DNA from: Burkholderia sp. WSM2232
GTDB lineage: Bacteria > Pseudomonadota > Gammaproteobacteria > Burkholderiales > Burkholderiaceae
NCBI RefSeq assembly: GCF_000472545.1
Contig: NZ_KI421432.1
Coordinates: 354,559-418,558 of the forward strand
Direction of reading: 5' to 3'
Length of the DNA: 64,000 nucleotides
Shown here: piece after piece, positions 23,762 to 32,649 of the stretch
Numbering within the stretch: position 1 is the first letter of the stretch
Layout: every line of letters begins with the position of its first letter
Notes under the pieces: model-generated
Database searches by the model: none
The model's input: only the letters and a program-made list of their open reading frames with translations
Told to the model about the DNA's origin: nothing
Made by a program: the position numbers and the translations under genes

Positions 23762-26012
23762 GCCAGCGCAAAACAGGCTGCGTCGCGCCAGACGGCATCG
23801 CCCATACGCCGTCGGCGCCGAAGTCATAGCCCGCGAAGCTGGCGGGGTCGCTCATCTGCGCGGTGGTGAGCCCGTTCGACGGCGGCAGGCTGCCGCCGCT
23901 CGCGGGTTGCCCAGTCGTCTCCCGGTTCCAGTAGACGTCTGGCGCGAGCGTGCCGGAGCCGAACGCAATCACGCCATGCGTCGGCATCGTTCGGGTTCGC
24001 ACGGCACCGGTCGCAAACGACTGGCTGACGCTTCCATCGTTGATGCCCACCAGCCCACCGCCGTAGCCGGTCGAGAAAACGGGACTGACGCTGCCCGTCG
24101 CATACGACTGTGCAATGGACCCCAGGTTGTAGCCGACGAGCCCGCCGTTCGCGTCCGAGCCCGAGATGGCGGCGCTGCTCCACGAGCGCTCCACGGCGCC
24201 TTCATTGCGGCCTACCAGTCCGCCGAACGTCGTGCCGTTCTGATAGATCTCCATCGCCACGCCGCTCGAGTGCGCATTAGCAATCACGCCTTGATTAACG
24301 CCGGCCAGAAGGCCGCTGCCCAGGTGACTCGTGCTGACATAGCCGTCTTCCACGCCCACGTCGCGCAGCACGCCCGCGAGGCCTACCACGCCGAAGAGCC
24401 CGGACGAATAATCCTTGCTGAAGTCGGCGACTTCGATGTGCGCGTTGCGCACGCTGTGCCACATGCCGTCGAACTGGCCGGTGAAAGGCGTGGTGTGATT
24501 GCCGATCGGCGTCAAGGTATAGCCGCTCGCGTCAACGTCCGTGCCGAGCGCATAGTTGCCCGCGAGGTCCTGCGAAATGTTCTGCAGGTCCGTGACGTTG
24601 TTGACGAGCTTGTACGCCGTGATCTGCGTAAGCTGCCCGCTGCCGGGCGCGGCGCTCCACGCAGGGTTGCCGAGCAGGGTGCCGGCGCTATAGCTGCCGT
24701 TCATGTCGTAAAGCATCGTCACGAGCCCCGTGCTGCGCGACCAGTCGATCACGCCGCCATTCACGACGCTACCGCCGTTATCGAGGCTGGCGGCATCCGC
24801 GCGCAGGGTCAGGTTGCCACTGCCCTGGTTGGCAAGGGTTGCGCCTTGCGCGATGCTGAGGTTGCGATACGCCGCGAGCGTGAGCGACGCATTACCTTGC
24901 CACGCAAGGCCCGAGTTCACGTCGATGTTGCCGCTGCCGCCGTTCGCGCCGGTCGTTTGCAGATTCACCGGTGTGCCGGTGCCGAGGCCTGCCGACAGCG
25001 CGCGCGCCGCATTGTCGTCGACGGTGAAGCTGGACGTCGCGATATTCCATTGATTCGCACGGACCGTCGTGCCGCCTGCGGGAAACACCACGTTATCCGC
25101 GCTCATGTCGACGGTGCCGCCGCTTGCCTCGATTGCGCCCCCCGGCTGCAACGTGCCGCGCCCCGCGATCAGCCACACGTGGCCGTCGCGCGTGGCGGTG
25201 CCCGTCGCACGAATTGCCTCGTGATTGCCGGCGAGCGCGTAGATGTTGCCGTCCACGGCTTGCAGGCTGACTTGCGCCGCCTGGATCAGGCCGCCGTTCA
25301 TGATCGTTCCGCCGGCGCCCTGCTGCGCCGGCTGCACGAACACCTGGCGGCCCGTCGACGAATCCTGCAGCAGCACCTGCTGCCCGACCGCCAGTTCGAC
25401 GGTGCCGTTCGGCGCGCTGATGGTGCCGGCGTTACCCACCTGCTGTCGTGCGATGAGGAACACGTCGCCGCTGCCGGAGGCAATCGTGCCGAGATTGACC
25501 ACGCCCGCGCTCGAATTGCCCGACAGCGTGAGCGGCTGGCCGTTCATGAAGGCGTCGGTGTCCGCAACGTCGAGCGTGGAGGCGACGAAGCGTCCGTTCG
25601 TCGAAACGACGCCGCGCGGTCCGACAAGAATCCCCTGCGGGTTGATCAGATAGACGCTGCCGCTTGCAGTGAGCGTGCCGAGAATCGCTGACGGCGAGCC
25701 GCCGGTCACACGGTTGAGCGTCGCGCCGTTGCCGTTGGCAAACACCACGCGGTTGCCGCTGCCAATCGAAAAGCTGTTCCAGTCGACCACGCCGCGGCCA
25801 GAGCCCTGCGTGACCGTCAGCGTCGTGCCGTTGCCGCTGATCGACCCATTGCCGCCGACGAATTGCCCGCCCGTGGGCAATGCGCCCGCGGCTTGTGCGT
25901 CGAACGAACTCGCGCAGCACAACAGCGCCGCAACAAGCGGCAGGAGCGCGATACGCCCCCCGCGCCGACGTGAATGGTTATGGTCGCATGCTGCAAGCGG
26001 AATTCTGTTCAT
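23748..26012 (-). CDS. Two-partner secretion exoprotein (TpsA, filamentous haemagglutinin N-terminal domain) with GLUG repeats
   Basis: A 754-residue secreted protein. An N-terminal signal of about 42 residues ends LLPLVAALLCCASSFDAQA. The TPS domain then shows VDWNSFSIGSGNRVVFANG and NRVTGGSPSAILGTLTASGSVYLINPQGILVGP, which are conserved haemagglutination-activity-domain motifs. The middle is Gly/Asn-rich beta-helix. The C-terminal third has four GLUG-like repeats (GLLAGVNQGVIANAHSSG, GLVGRNEGAVERSWSS, GLVGYNLGSIAQSYATG, GLVGINDGSVSQSFATG). AGGAGA precedes the ATG at 26012. It is short for a TpsA and may be an adhesin or biofilm matrix protein; the transporter gene follows. Confidence 0.9.
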   Translation of the reverse strand: MNRIPLAACDHNHSRRRGGRIALLPLVAALLCCASSFDAQAAGALPTGGQFVGGNGSISGNGTTLTVTQGSGRGVVDWNSFSIGSGNRVVFANGNGATLNRVTGGSPSAILGTLTASGSVYLINPQGILVGPRGVVSTNGRFVASTLDVADTDAFMNGQPLTLSGNSSAGVVNLGTIASGSGDVFLIARQQVGNAGTISAPNGTVELAVGQQVLLQDSSTGRQVFVQPAQQGAGGTIMNGGLIQAAQVSLQAVDGNIYALAGNHEAIRATGTATRDGHVWLIAGRGTLQPGGAIEASGGTVDMSADNVVFPAGGTTVRANQWNIATSSFTVDDNAARALSAGLGTGTPVNLQTTGANGGSGNIDVNSGLAWQGNASLTLAAYRNLSIAQGATLANQGSGNLTLRADAASLDNGGSVVNGGVIDWSRSTGLVTMLYDMNGSYSAGTLLGNPAWSAAPGSGQLTQITAYKLVNNVTDLQNISQDLAGNYALGTDVDASGYTLTPIGNHTTPFTGQFDGMWHSVRNAHIEVADFSKDYSSGLFGVVGLAGVLRDVGVEDGYVSTSHLGSGLLAGVNQGVIANAHSSGVAMEIYQNGTTFGGLVGRNEGAVERSWSSAAISGSDANGGLVGYNLGSIAQSYATGSVSPVFSTGYGGGLVGINDGSVSQSFATGAVRTRTMPTHGVIAFGSGTLAPDVYWNRETTGQPASGGSLPPSNGLTTAQMSDPASFAGYDFGADGVWAMPSGATQPVLRWQLAH

Positions 26013-26361
26013 CACGTCTCCTGTGCCACCAAGGCGCGCCGTATGCTCAGTTGTCATGCGGCTATCGCGGGTCGGTCCAACCGTGCGCACGCCCGTATTA
26101 TTGCAGCCGGTTTCGGGCGCACAATGAGCAGAAGGAAGTGGCATATCGACGTATTGCGCCTAAAGGTCTGCGGATTTGGCCAGGACGTAAGCGGCGAAGC
26201 GCCGCAAGGGGGAGCTCACTCATGGTTTCCCCTATAGCAGCGAGGCGGCGCGCACACGACCATTGGCGCTAGCCCTGCTTCGGCAGCGCAGTGCCTCAAT
26301 CTCACTCGCGATCTGAACAGACGTCCTATCGAAGCGGTAAAACAGTGCGATTGACAACGCA
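26013..26361. other. Divergent intergenic region between tpsA and a hybrid kinase gene
   Basis: About 350 bases holding the promoters of tpsA (minus) and the sensor kinase (plus). A TTGACA hexamer lies about 10 bases before the kinase ATG, too close to act as its -35 box. No clear operator or terminator was recognised. Confidence 0.35.
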
Positions 26362-29010
26362 ATGAGCAACAACGAAATTGCCGATCAGGTTCCGGCTCTC
26401 GTGTGGACCGCTGAAGCGCGCGGAATTGTCACGTATGCCAACATTGCGTGCCGCAAGTACCTCGGCAATCCTTTCGCGCCGAACACCACGATCCATTGGG
26501 ACCAGTTTGTTCTGGAACACGATGTCAGGAAAGTGCTCGACGCATGGCGCAGCGCGCTGACAGCAGGCGAAAGCGCGAAGGTGAATGCGCGCCTGAAGCG
26601 TTTCGACGGCCGCCACCGCTGGCACAAACTGCGTATCCAGCCGATTTTTGACGACGCGCGCACGGTCTGCGGCGCGTGCGGCATTGCGATGGACATCGAC
26701 GACTTCGTGCAGGCCGGCGAAGCCTACGAAGTCGGCGAACGACGTCTGCGCTTCGCACTCGACGCAGCGCGCGTCGGTGCGTGGGAATGGGACATGGGCA
26801 GCCGCACCGCGCGCATCAGCGCACAGCTCGCGCAAATCTACGGGCTCGAACGGCAGGAAGCGGAAGTACCGTTGCAATGGCTCTTCGACCGGATTCCCGA
26901 AAGCTATCGCGCGTGGTTCGCGCGCGAGTTGACCGGCCGCCTGCACCAGTGCGTGCCGTTCGAGCTCGACTTTCCGATCGAACTCGAGGACGGGCGACGT
27001 TTGTGGCTGCGCACGCGCGGCGAAACGGATTGCGGTGCGGGCACGGCAATCGAACGTGTATTCGGCGTCACGTACGACATTACCGAACAGCACGACGCGC
27101 AGACCGAACGCGAGCGCAGCGAACAGCGCTATCGCGCGCTTGTCGAAGCGAGTTCGGAACTGACGTGGATAGCGGACGCGGCGGGTCACACCAAACAACT
27201 TGGCAACTGGCAGGCGTTCGCTCCCGAAGAGGGCCTGAGCGCGCGGTGCGGATGGCTCGAGCTGGTTCATCCCGACGACCAGGAATGCGCGCGCGACACG
27301 TGGTCGGCTATCGTCAAATCGGAAATGCCGGGCTCGATGACTTTCCGGCTGCGCCGGCGCGACGGCAGTTGGCGCACCATGTCCGCGCGTGCCGCGCCCT
27401 TGCGCGACGACGACGGCACGCTGCGCGAATGGTTCTGCATGGCAACGGATGTGACCGACGAGCGCGCCGCCGCCGCGGCGCTCGAAGAGCGCAATCTGCG
27501 CCTGCAAGTGGCCATGCGCGCGGCGAAAATGACCATCGGCTATCTGGCGCTCGATTCATGGACAGTCTGCTGGGATAGCGTCGACGCGGCGCCCGGCGTG
27601 CTGACTGGACCGACAGGACTGTCGTACGACGCGGCGCTGCAGCGCATCCATACCGACGACCGCGCCGCCGTGGACGCCGCGATGCGACGCGTCGCGCTAA
27701 CCGGGGAATTCGACAAGCCGCTCGAATTCCGCATCATGATGCGCGGCCACGAAAACTGGCTGCAAAGCCAGGCTGTGCTGCAGCGTGATGCGGACGGCAA
27801 CCCGTGGCGCGTGATCGCGAGCGCGGTGGATATCACGCAGCGCAAGACGCTCGAACTCGCATTGCGCGAAACCGACCGCCGCAAGGACGAATTCCTCGCG
27901 ATGCTCGCGCATGAACTGCGCAATCCGCTCGCGCCGATGCGCAACGCCATTGCGCTGCTGCGCCGCGAGAAAGAAGCGGGCATGAAGTCGTGCGAACTTG
28001 TCGGCATGCTGAGCCGGCAGGTCGATCATATGGCGCAACTCGTCGACGATCTGCTCGAAGTGTCGCGCATCACACACGGGCGCATCGTGCTTCGACGCGA
28101 GCCAGTGCTGCTTGGCACCGCCGTGTATGGCGCGCTGGAAACGGTCTCGTCGATGGCGGCCTCGCGCAGCCAGCATCTCACGGTAACGCTGCCGCCCGCG
28201 CCCGTCTGGCTGCATGCAGACCCGCTGCGACTTTCGCAGATTCTCGTCAACGTCCTGAACAACGCGTGCAAGTACACGGACCCTGGCGGCAGCGTGTGCG
28301 TCACCGCGCTTGCCGACGAGCGCTTCGCTACCGTCACCATCGAAGACAACGGCAGCGGCATTTCATCCGATCTGCTGCCGCACATCTTCGATCTGTTCGC
28401 GCAAGGCGAGCGCACGCTCGATCGGGCGCATGGCGGTCTCGGCATCGGTTTGTCGCTGGTGAAGAAGCTGGTGGAACTGCACGGCGGCGGCATCGACATT
28501 GCGAGCCCAGGACCGGGCCGCGGCGCTACGGTGTCGATCAGGCTGCCGCTCTCGCACGCGCCGGAAGCGTCAGCATCGTTGCACGAAGAACCCTCGGCGC
28601 GGGGAGCCTCGCATGCAGAGCGCGCTTTGCTGCACGTGCTGATCGTCGACGACAACAAGGACGCCGCCGACTCGCTCGCGCTGCTTTGCGAGAGTGAGGG
28701 TTATCACGTGGATGTCGCGTATGGCGCGCAGGAGGCACTGGCCAAAGCACAAGCCGAGCCTGTGGATGCCGCGCTGCTCGACATCGGCCTGCCGGAAACC
28801 GACGGCTACGAACTTGCACGGCTGATTCGCCAGAGGGGCGAAACGCGGCCCGTGCTGATCGCGGTGACGGGTTACGGCCAGGCCGACGATCATCTGCGTG
28901 TGCAAGCCGCAGGGTTCGATCATCACCTCGTCAAGCCGGTCGATATCGACTATCTGATGTCGCTGCTGGCGGAACTGTCGCCCGCGGCCGCCTCACCGCA
29001 TGCGGAGTGA
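26362..29010 (+). CDS. Multi-PAS hybrid sensor histidine kinase
   Basis: An 882-residue cytoplasmic sensor without membrane helices. Four PAS-type sensor modules occupy roughly residues 5-115, 125-245, 255-370 and 380-495; FGVTYDITEQHD and CMATDVTDERA are typical PAS-PAC ends. The HisKA domain has H517 in LAMLAHELRNPLAP. The ATPase has NNACKYTDPGG, EDNGSGIS (661-668) and GGLGIGLSLVKKLVELHGG. A C-terminal receiver (755-875) has the phosphorylation site D807 in LLDIGLP and conserved K in HHLVKPVD. The arrangement is common for single-gene stress or redox sensors in Burkholderia. No dedicated response regulator is adjacent. The ribosome-binding site is weak. Confidence 0.92.
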   Translation: MSNNEIADQVPALVWTAEARGIVTYANIACRKYLGNPFAPNTTIHWDQFVLEHDVRKVLDAWRSALTAGESAKVNARLKRFDGRHRWHKLRIQPIFDDARTVCGACGIAMDIDDFVQAGEAYEVGERRLRFALDAARVGAWEWDMGSRTARISAQLAQIYGLERQEAEVPLQWLFDRIPESYRAWFARELTGRLHQCVPFELDFPIELEDGRRLWLRTRGETDCGAGTAIERVFGVTYDITEQHDAQTERERSEQRYRALVEASSELTWIADAAGHTKQLGNWQAFAPEEGLSARCGWLELVHPDDQECARDTWSAIVKSEMPGSMTFRLRRRDGSWRTMSARAAPLRDDDGTLREWFCMATDVTDERAAAAALEERNLRLQVAMRAAKMTIGYLALDSWTVCWDSVDAAPGVLTGPTGLSYDAALQRIHTDDRAAVDAAMRRVALTGEFDKPLEFRIMMRGHENWLQSQAVLQRDADGNPWRVIASAVDITQRKTLELALRETDRRKDEFLAMLAHELRNPLAPMRNAIALLRREKEAGMKSCELVGMLSRQVDHMAQLVDDLLEVSRITHGRIVLRREPVLLGTAVYGALETVSSMAASRSQHLTVTLPPAPVWLHADPLRLSQILVNVLNNACKYTDPGGSVCVTALADERFATVTIEDNGSGISSDLLPHIFDLFAQGERTLDRAHGGLGIGLSLVKKLVELHGGGIDIASPGPGRGATVSIRLPLSHAPEASASLHEEPSARGASHAERALLHVLIVDDNKDAADSLALLCESEGYHVDVAYGAQEALAKAQAEPVDAALLDIGLPETDGYELARLIRQRGETRPVLIAVTGYGQADDHLRVQAAGFDHHLVKPVDIDYLMSLLAELSPAAASPHAE

Positions 29011-29223
29011 AGCCGGGCGTTCGGTCCGCCGGTAAAGGAAACCGTTGTGGGGCGCGGCATCCGCGGCCGTGAGTTTCGCTGCAGATTGCGGTGCTGCTTA
29101 CCGGCACTGCCTGCTGGCATGACCGATTCTCCTCTTTCTACAGATTGAGACGATTGCGCGATTTGTTGAGCGTGCCTCGCGTTCAGCGTTTGCGGCGCGA
29201 GTTTTACAGTACGTCATCGACTG

Positions 29224-29248
29224 CGCGCTCCGGAAATCCTGGAGCGCG
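29224..29248 (+). repeat. Inverted repeat in the tehA-like leader
   Basis: Perfect 8-bp arms CGCGCTCC / GGAGCGCG with a 9-base loop, ending 12 bases before the GGAGG ribosome-binding site of the TehA-like gene. It could be a leader hairpin or a regulator site. Confidence 0.4.
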
Positions 29249-29271
29249 ACGCAACGCTCGGAGGTTCGGTG

Positions 29272-30309
29272 ATGAACAAAACTCGTGGCGCGATTCCGGC
29301 CTCGTTCTTCGGCATCGCAGTGGGCGCACTGGCGCTTGCCAATTTGTGGCGTGTGGCGATCCGGTTATGGCAGTTGCCTGTTGCCATTGGAACGGGGATG
29401 ACAGTAGCAGCTTTGGCGGTATGGCTCGCGGTTCTGGTCGGCTATGCACAGAAGTGGCGTACGCATGCCGCAGACGCCCGCGCCGAACTCCAGCACCCGG
29501 TTCAGTCGTCGTTCGTGGCACTGGGCCCCGTGTCGAGCATGCTGGCTGCGCAACTGTTGCAGCCGCATGCGCATGGTTTTGCACTCGCGTTGTTCGGCAT
29601 TGCCGCGTTGACGCAGCTCGTGCTCGGCGCGTATCTGCATGGGCGGCTCTGGCAAGGCGGACGCAAGCCCGAACTCGTCACGCCCGCCATCTACCTGCCG
29701 ACCGTTGCGCCGAGCTTCGTGGCCGGCGCGACCTCCGCGGCTTTCGGCTTTCACCAGTTGGGCAGCCTGTTCTTCGGCGCGGGCGTGCTGTTCTGGCTCG
29801 CTATCGAGTCGCTCGTACTGCATCGCGCCGCCGTACATGAACCGCTGCCCGAGGCATTACGGCCGACGCTCGGCATTCAACTGGCGCCGCCAGTGGTGGG
29901 CGGTGTGGCCTATGTCGCACTGACGAGCGGGACGCCTGACATGTTCGCGCTGATGCTGCTCGGCTACGGTCTCTATCAGGCATTGCTGCTGTTGCGCCTG
30001 TTGCCGTGGATTCGCCAACAGCCCTTCGTGCCTGGATACTGGGCTTTCAGCTTCGGCGTGGCCGCATTACCGACCATGGCGCTGCGTATGGTGGAGCGAG
30101 GCGCGGGCGGTGTCGTGGCATCGGCCGCGCCAGTTCTGTTCGTCCTCGCCAATGTGATTATCGCGATCCTCGCGGTCAAGACCTTGGACTTGCTGGTGCG
30201 GGGCAAACTGATTCCGCCACCCGCCGCGCCTCTTGCTGCTTCGCGCACGGCGACACAAGGAGCGGCGGATGCTCGCATCGGACGAACCGGCGAAGCTGCC
30301 GGCGTCTAG
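29272..30309 (+). CDS. TehA/SLAC1-family membrane transporter
   Basis: A 345-residue inner-membrane protein with about ten hydrophobic helices. IPASFFGIAVGALALANLWR is the characteristic first helix of the TehA/tellurite-resistance dicarboxylate transporter (TDT) family, whose plant relatives are SLAC1 anion channels. PGYWAFSFGVAALPTMALRM in the second half is the matching internal repeat. GGAGG precedes the ATG at 29272; a GTG one codon upstream is less likely. Homologues give tellurite or disinfectant tolerance when overproduced and probably conduct anions. No tehB-like methyltransferase gene is adjacent. Confidence 0.9.
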   Translation: MNKTRGAIPASFFGIAVGALALANLWRVAIRLWQLPVAIGTGMTVAALAVWLAVLVGYAQKWRTHAADARAELQHPVQSSFVALGPVSSMLAAQLLQPHAHGFALALFGIAALTQLVLGAYLHGRLWQGGRKPELVTPAIYLPTVAPSFVAGATSAAFGFHQLGSLFFGAGVLFWLAIESLVLHRAAVHEPLPEALRPTLGIQLAPPVVGGVAYVALTSGTPDMFALMLLGYGLYQALLLLRLLPWIRQQPFVPGYWAFSFGVAALPTMALRMVERGAGGVVASAAPVLFVLANVIIAILAVKTLDLLVRGKLIPPPAAPLAASRTATQGAADARIGRTGEAAGV

Positions 30310-30397
30310 CTAGCCGCAAGGCCGGGCAGGCTTTGACAGCCCGTTGCCCGGCGCTCGCATGCAGTCAGTGGCCGATAGCCGCCACTCAGGCCGCCAC

Positions 30398-31132
30398 TCA
30401 AGCCGCCGGGGCCACCGACGCCCCGGCAATGCCGTGTCTCTTGAGCGAATCGGCGACGAAGCCCGACGCCTTCATTTCTTCGACGAAGCCACGCAGGAAA
30501 GCAGCGGCCGCTTCGCCGCGGCTCTTCGGCGTGCCCATCGCCTGTTGAATCACCATGAAGCGCTCATCGAGCAGGCGCAGTCCGGGTTTGGTGCGCGCAT
30601 CCGCTTCGAGTTGCTGCTTGACTCCCGCTGCGACTTCCAGTCCCTGTTCAAGGAACGTTTGCACGACGGTCGGCGACGTGGGCGCGCGCACGATCTGCGC
30701 GGCTTTCAGTTCGCGCGTGAGAAAGAGGTCATAGGCGCTGCCCTTGCCCACCGCCACGCGATTATGCGGCTGGTCGACGTCCGCGTTGGTGCGCACGGGC
30801 GAATCGTCGCGCACGAGATAGAAGCCTTCAATCAACACATACGGCGCGGTGAACGCGATGGTCTCGCCGCGCAACGGATCGACGGCGAAAAAGCCGAAGT
30901 CCGCGCGCTCCTCGCTCAGCGCCTGCACCGATTTGCCCGCCGCGTCGAACACGACCAATTCGAGCTCGACGCCAAGCTTTCCGGCAAATGCGCGCGCCAG
31001 ATCGACGGAGACGCCGAACGGCTCGCCCGTTTGCGGGTCTTTGTTCGCGAGAATGGGGTTGCCGAGATTGATCGATGCACGCAGCTTGCCCGTGGGCGCG
31101 AACGCGGAGATGAGGGTTTGGTCGATGTTCAT
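30398..31132 (-). CDS. Solute-binding protein family 3 domain protein without signal peptide
   Basis: A 244-residue protein with the fold of amino-acid ABC receptors: GKLRASINLGNPILANKDPQTGEPFGVSVDLARAFAGKLGVELELVVFDAAGKSVQALSEERADFGFFAVDPLRGETIAFTAPYVLI. The protein begins MNIDQTLISAFAPTGKLR, directly at the domain start, with no hydrophobic signal. No alternative start upstream would supply one. It is therefore probably cytoplasmic or uses an unusual export route. No ABC permease or ATPase is adjacent. It may be a cytoplasmic ligand-binding protein or an enzyme of the cyclohexadienyl-dehydratase-like branch. Confidence 0.85.
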   Translation of the reverse strand: MNIDQTLISAFAPTGKLRASINLGNPILANKDPQTGEPFGVSVDLARAFAGKLGVELELVVFDAAGKSVQALSEERADFGFFAVDPLRGETIAFTAPYVLIEGFYLVRDDSPVRTNADVDQPHNRVAVGKGSAYDLFLTRELKAAQIVRAPTSPTVVQTFLEQGLEVAAGVKQQLEADARTKPGLRLLDERFMVIQQAMGTPKSRGEAAAAFLRGFVEEMKASGFVADSLKRHGIAGASVAPAA

Positions 31133-31529
31133 GGTGTCTCGTTGGAGCCGCGCGTTACGCGCGGGCGTTGCAGGTCAAGTGAGCGGTTCAGGGTTCGTGA
31201 ATCGTGCCGATGCGCGACAGCGCGACGAGCGTGTGCAACAGATGCGCTGGCATCGGATCTGGCGCTTCTGCGTTGTGCTTCTGCGTTGTGCTTGTGTTCG
31301 AGCAGCTCCAGAAGCCCCCGCAGATGCAGGCAATGCGTGGCATGTTCGATACAGCGCTCGCGGTGCTGCATCGAACGGCAGGACAGCAGGCGGCGCACGC
31401 GGCTAATACCGCAAACGCGACAAAGGCAACACAGGCGGCAAACGCGCTCCAGCCTCGTGCATTGTGGCGCGCGGGTGGCGTGCGAACGAAAACGGCATGG
31501 CGGCGACGAGCGGAGCCAACTCCTCGTCA
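31133..31529. other. Region between solute-binding protein gene and tRNA-Lys with a 13-bp direct repeat
   Basis: About 400 bases without a convincing gene. A 13-bp unit GCTTCTGCGTTGT is directly repeated at 31264-31276 and 31277-31289, followed by a partial third copy. A minus-strand frame runs through the tRNA and this region; its translation of the tRNA is a known artefact. Confidence 0.5.
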
Positions 31530-31605
31530 TGGTAGGCCGTGGCGGATTCGAACCGCCGACCAACGGATTAAAAGTCCGCTGCTCTACCAGCTGAGCTAAC
31601 GACCC
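31530..31605 (-). tRNA. tRNA-Lys (anticodon TTT)
   Basis: A 76-base cloverleaf on the minus strand. The acceptor stem GGGTCGT pairs with ACGGCCT (with two G-U pairs). The D-arm is AGCTCAGCTGGTAGAGC, the anticodon loop CTTTTAA gives anticodon TTT, the T-arm is GGCGG-TTCGAAT-CCGCC, and CCA is encoded at the 3' end. It stands alone between a binding-protein gene and hsp20; no integrase or repeated 3' end was found beside it. Confidence 0.97.
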
Positions 31606-31679
31606 GGCCTCTTCGCGCCCGTTGCCCCGAGCGTCTATCAAACACTAACAAAGCGGTGGCGGCTCCAGTGAAGCTCTCG

Positions 31680-32243
31680 CTAGCCGATGTCGATTGTCCG
31701 GCTAGCGGCCCGAGGTCGCTCCTGCTTCGGTACAGTTAAAGTTAGCACGCCTTTATCGAATTTGGCCAGTGCGCGTTCGGGATCGGCCTCCTCGGGCATC
31801 GGGATCGTGCGAACGAAGGTTCCGTATGCACGCTCGAGCCGGTAGCAGCCGTCCTCTTCGCTATGCACGTCCTGCTTTTTCTCGCCGCGCAACACGAGCG
31901 CGCCGTCTTCGACGCTCACTGTCAGATCCTCGCGCTCCATTCCCGGCAGTTCGACCGTCACGCGCAGCACCTTGCCTTCGTCAACCACGTCGATACGCGG
32001 CTGGAAGCGCGACGAGCTGAAATCGCCGAACCATCGTTCCAGTGCGCCGCGGCCGGCGAAAGGATCGTGAAAGAACTCCTCCACCGCGCGCCACGGGTCG
32101 CGCGGAAAAAGCCGTGAAATGTCAGGCCATGCGGCGCGCCACTGCTCGCTCGCCGACGCCTCGCGCGCATTGTCTGCCTCGGGTTTGCGCCCCGAGCCGC
32201 GAAGAAACTTGAAAGGATTCCACCTTTTCGGGTCGGTGTTCAT
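31680..32243 (-). CDS. Hsp20/alpha-crystallin family small heat-shock protein
   Basis: A 187-residue small heat-shock protein. The alpha-crystallin domain occupies about residues 78-180: RIDVVDEGKVLRVTVELPGMEREDLTVSVEDGALVLRGEKKQ, YRLERAYGTFVRTIPMPEEAD and the A-x-x-x-x-G-V-L motif ALAKFDKGVLTLTVPK. It is an ATP-independent holdase that keeps unfolding proteins soluble. The N-terminal arm is long and Trp/Arg/Phe-rich. A strong AAGGAGG lies 5 bases before the ATG. It is divergent from groES-groEL across a 406-base regulatory region. Confidence 0.95.
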   Translation of the reverse strand: MNTDPKRWNPFKFLRGSGRKPEADNAREASASEQWRAAWPDISRLFPRDPWRAVEEFFHDPFAGRGALERWFGDFSSSRFQPRIDVVDEGKVLRVTVELPGMEREDLTVSVEDGALVLRGEKKQDVHSEEDGCYRLERAYGTFVRTIPMPEEADPERALAKFDKGVLTLTVPKQERPRAASRTIDIG

Positions 32244-32410
32244 CGCATCCTCCTTCTGCCTTGTACGGCACCGCAGGGTCGCCCTTGCCTGACGTGCGCC
32301 GTCGGGAAACTGCCCGAATGGCGACTCTCGCGCGGTGACAGCGTACGTTCAAAACGCGCAGCGCGTACAACGCGACTGCTGGGCCGAAAATAAAATAGAT
32401 CGGCGCCCAA

Positions 32411-32425
32411 CGAACTTCAAGTTCG
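32411..32425. promoter_or_regulatory. 15-bp perfect palindrome between hsp20 and groES
   Basis: CGAACTTCAAGTTCG is a perfect 7-1-7 inverted repeat in the divergent heat-shock promoter region. It contains, on each strand, an element resembling the sigma32 -35 core (CTTGAA/TTCAAG). It may be the -35 of the hsp20 promoter, a repressor operator, or both. The HrcA/CIRCE sequence was looked for and not found. Confidence 0.45.
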
Positions 32426-32504
32426 CTTTTGCATGGGCCGAGGGCCGAACAATCCGGAAGCCGCGGCTGAAAAATTTTGTTACAAACTGGCCCCAAAACA
32501 GGCT

Positions 32505-32532
32505 CTTGAACTCGCCCGACCAAACCCTATTT
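32505..32532 (+). promoter_or_regulatory. Sigma32-like heat-shock promoter of groES-groEL
   Basis: CTTGAA at 32505-32510 and CCCTATTT at 32525-32532 are 14 bases apart. This agrees well with the enterobacterial sigma32 pattern CTTGAAA-N13-17-CCCCATNT. The site is about 118 bases upstream of the groES start. The assignment rests on consensus match only. Confidence 0.55.
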
Positions 32533-32649
32533 CGCTTTCCGCCAGCCCACTGGCAACGGCTGCGCCCCGAAGCGGGCGTTCAGGCATCTCGCTGTTCGCG
32601 CGCAGCCGGATTCCCTTTTTGGTGATCTGTTATCGCACAGGAGATGGAA

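Noticed and set aside
23343..25691. Very long plus-strand frame (782 residues) antisense to tpsB and tpsA
   Set aside because: It is a shadow produced by high GC at codon position 3 of the opposite genes; Arg/Ala/His-rich composition, no start signal.
31264..31289. Short direct repeat as a CRISPR or REP element
   Set aside because: Only two adjacent 13-bp copies without spacers; no array structure.
31530..31605. Possible integration site (attB) at the tRNA-Lys gene
   Set aside because: No integrase gene, no duplicated 3' end of the tRNA and no composition change beside it in the window.
31129..31641. 170-residue minus-strand frame running through the tRNA
   Set aside because: It contains the translation of the tRNA-Lys gene (SLAQLVEQRTFNPLVGGSNPPRPT in parts), a well-known false open frame.
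32244..32649. HrcA/CIRCE operator in front of groES
   Set aside because: The TTAGCACTC-N9-GAGTGCTAA pattern was not found; a sigma32-like promoter fits better.
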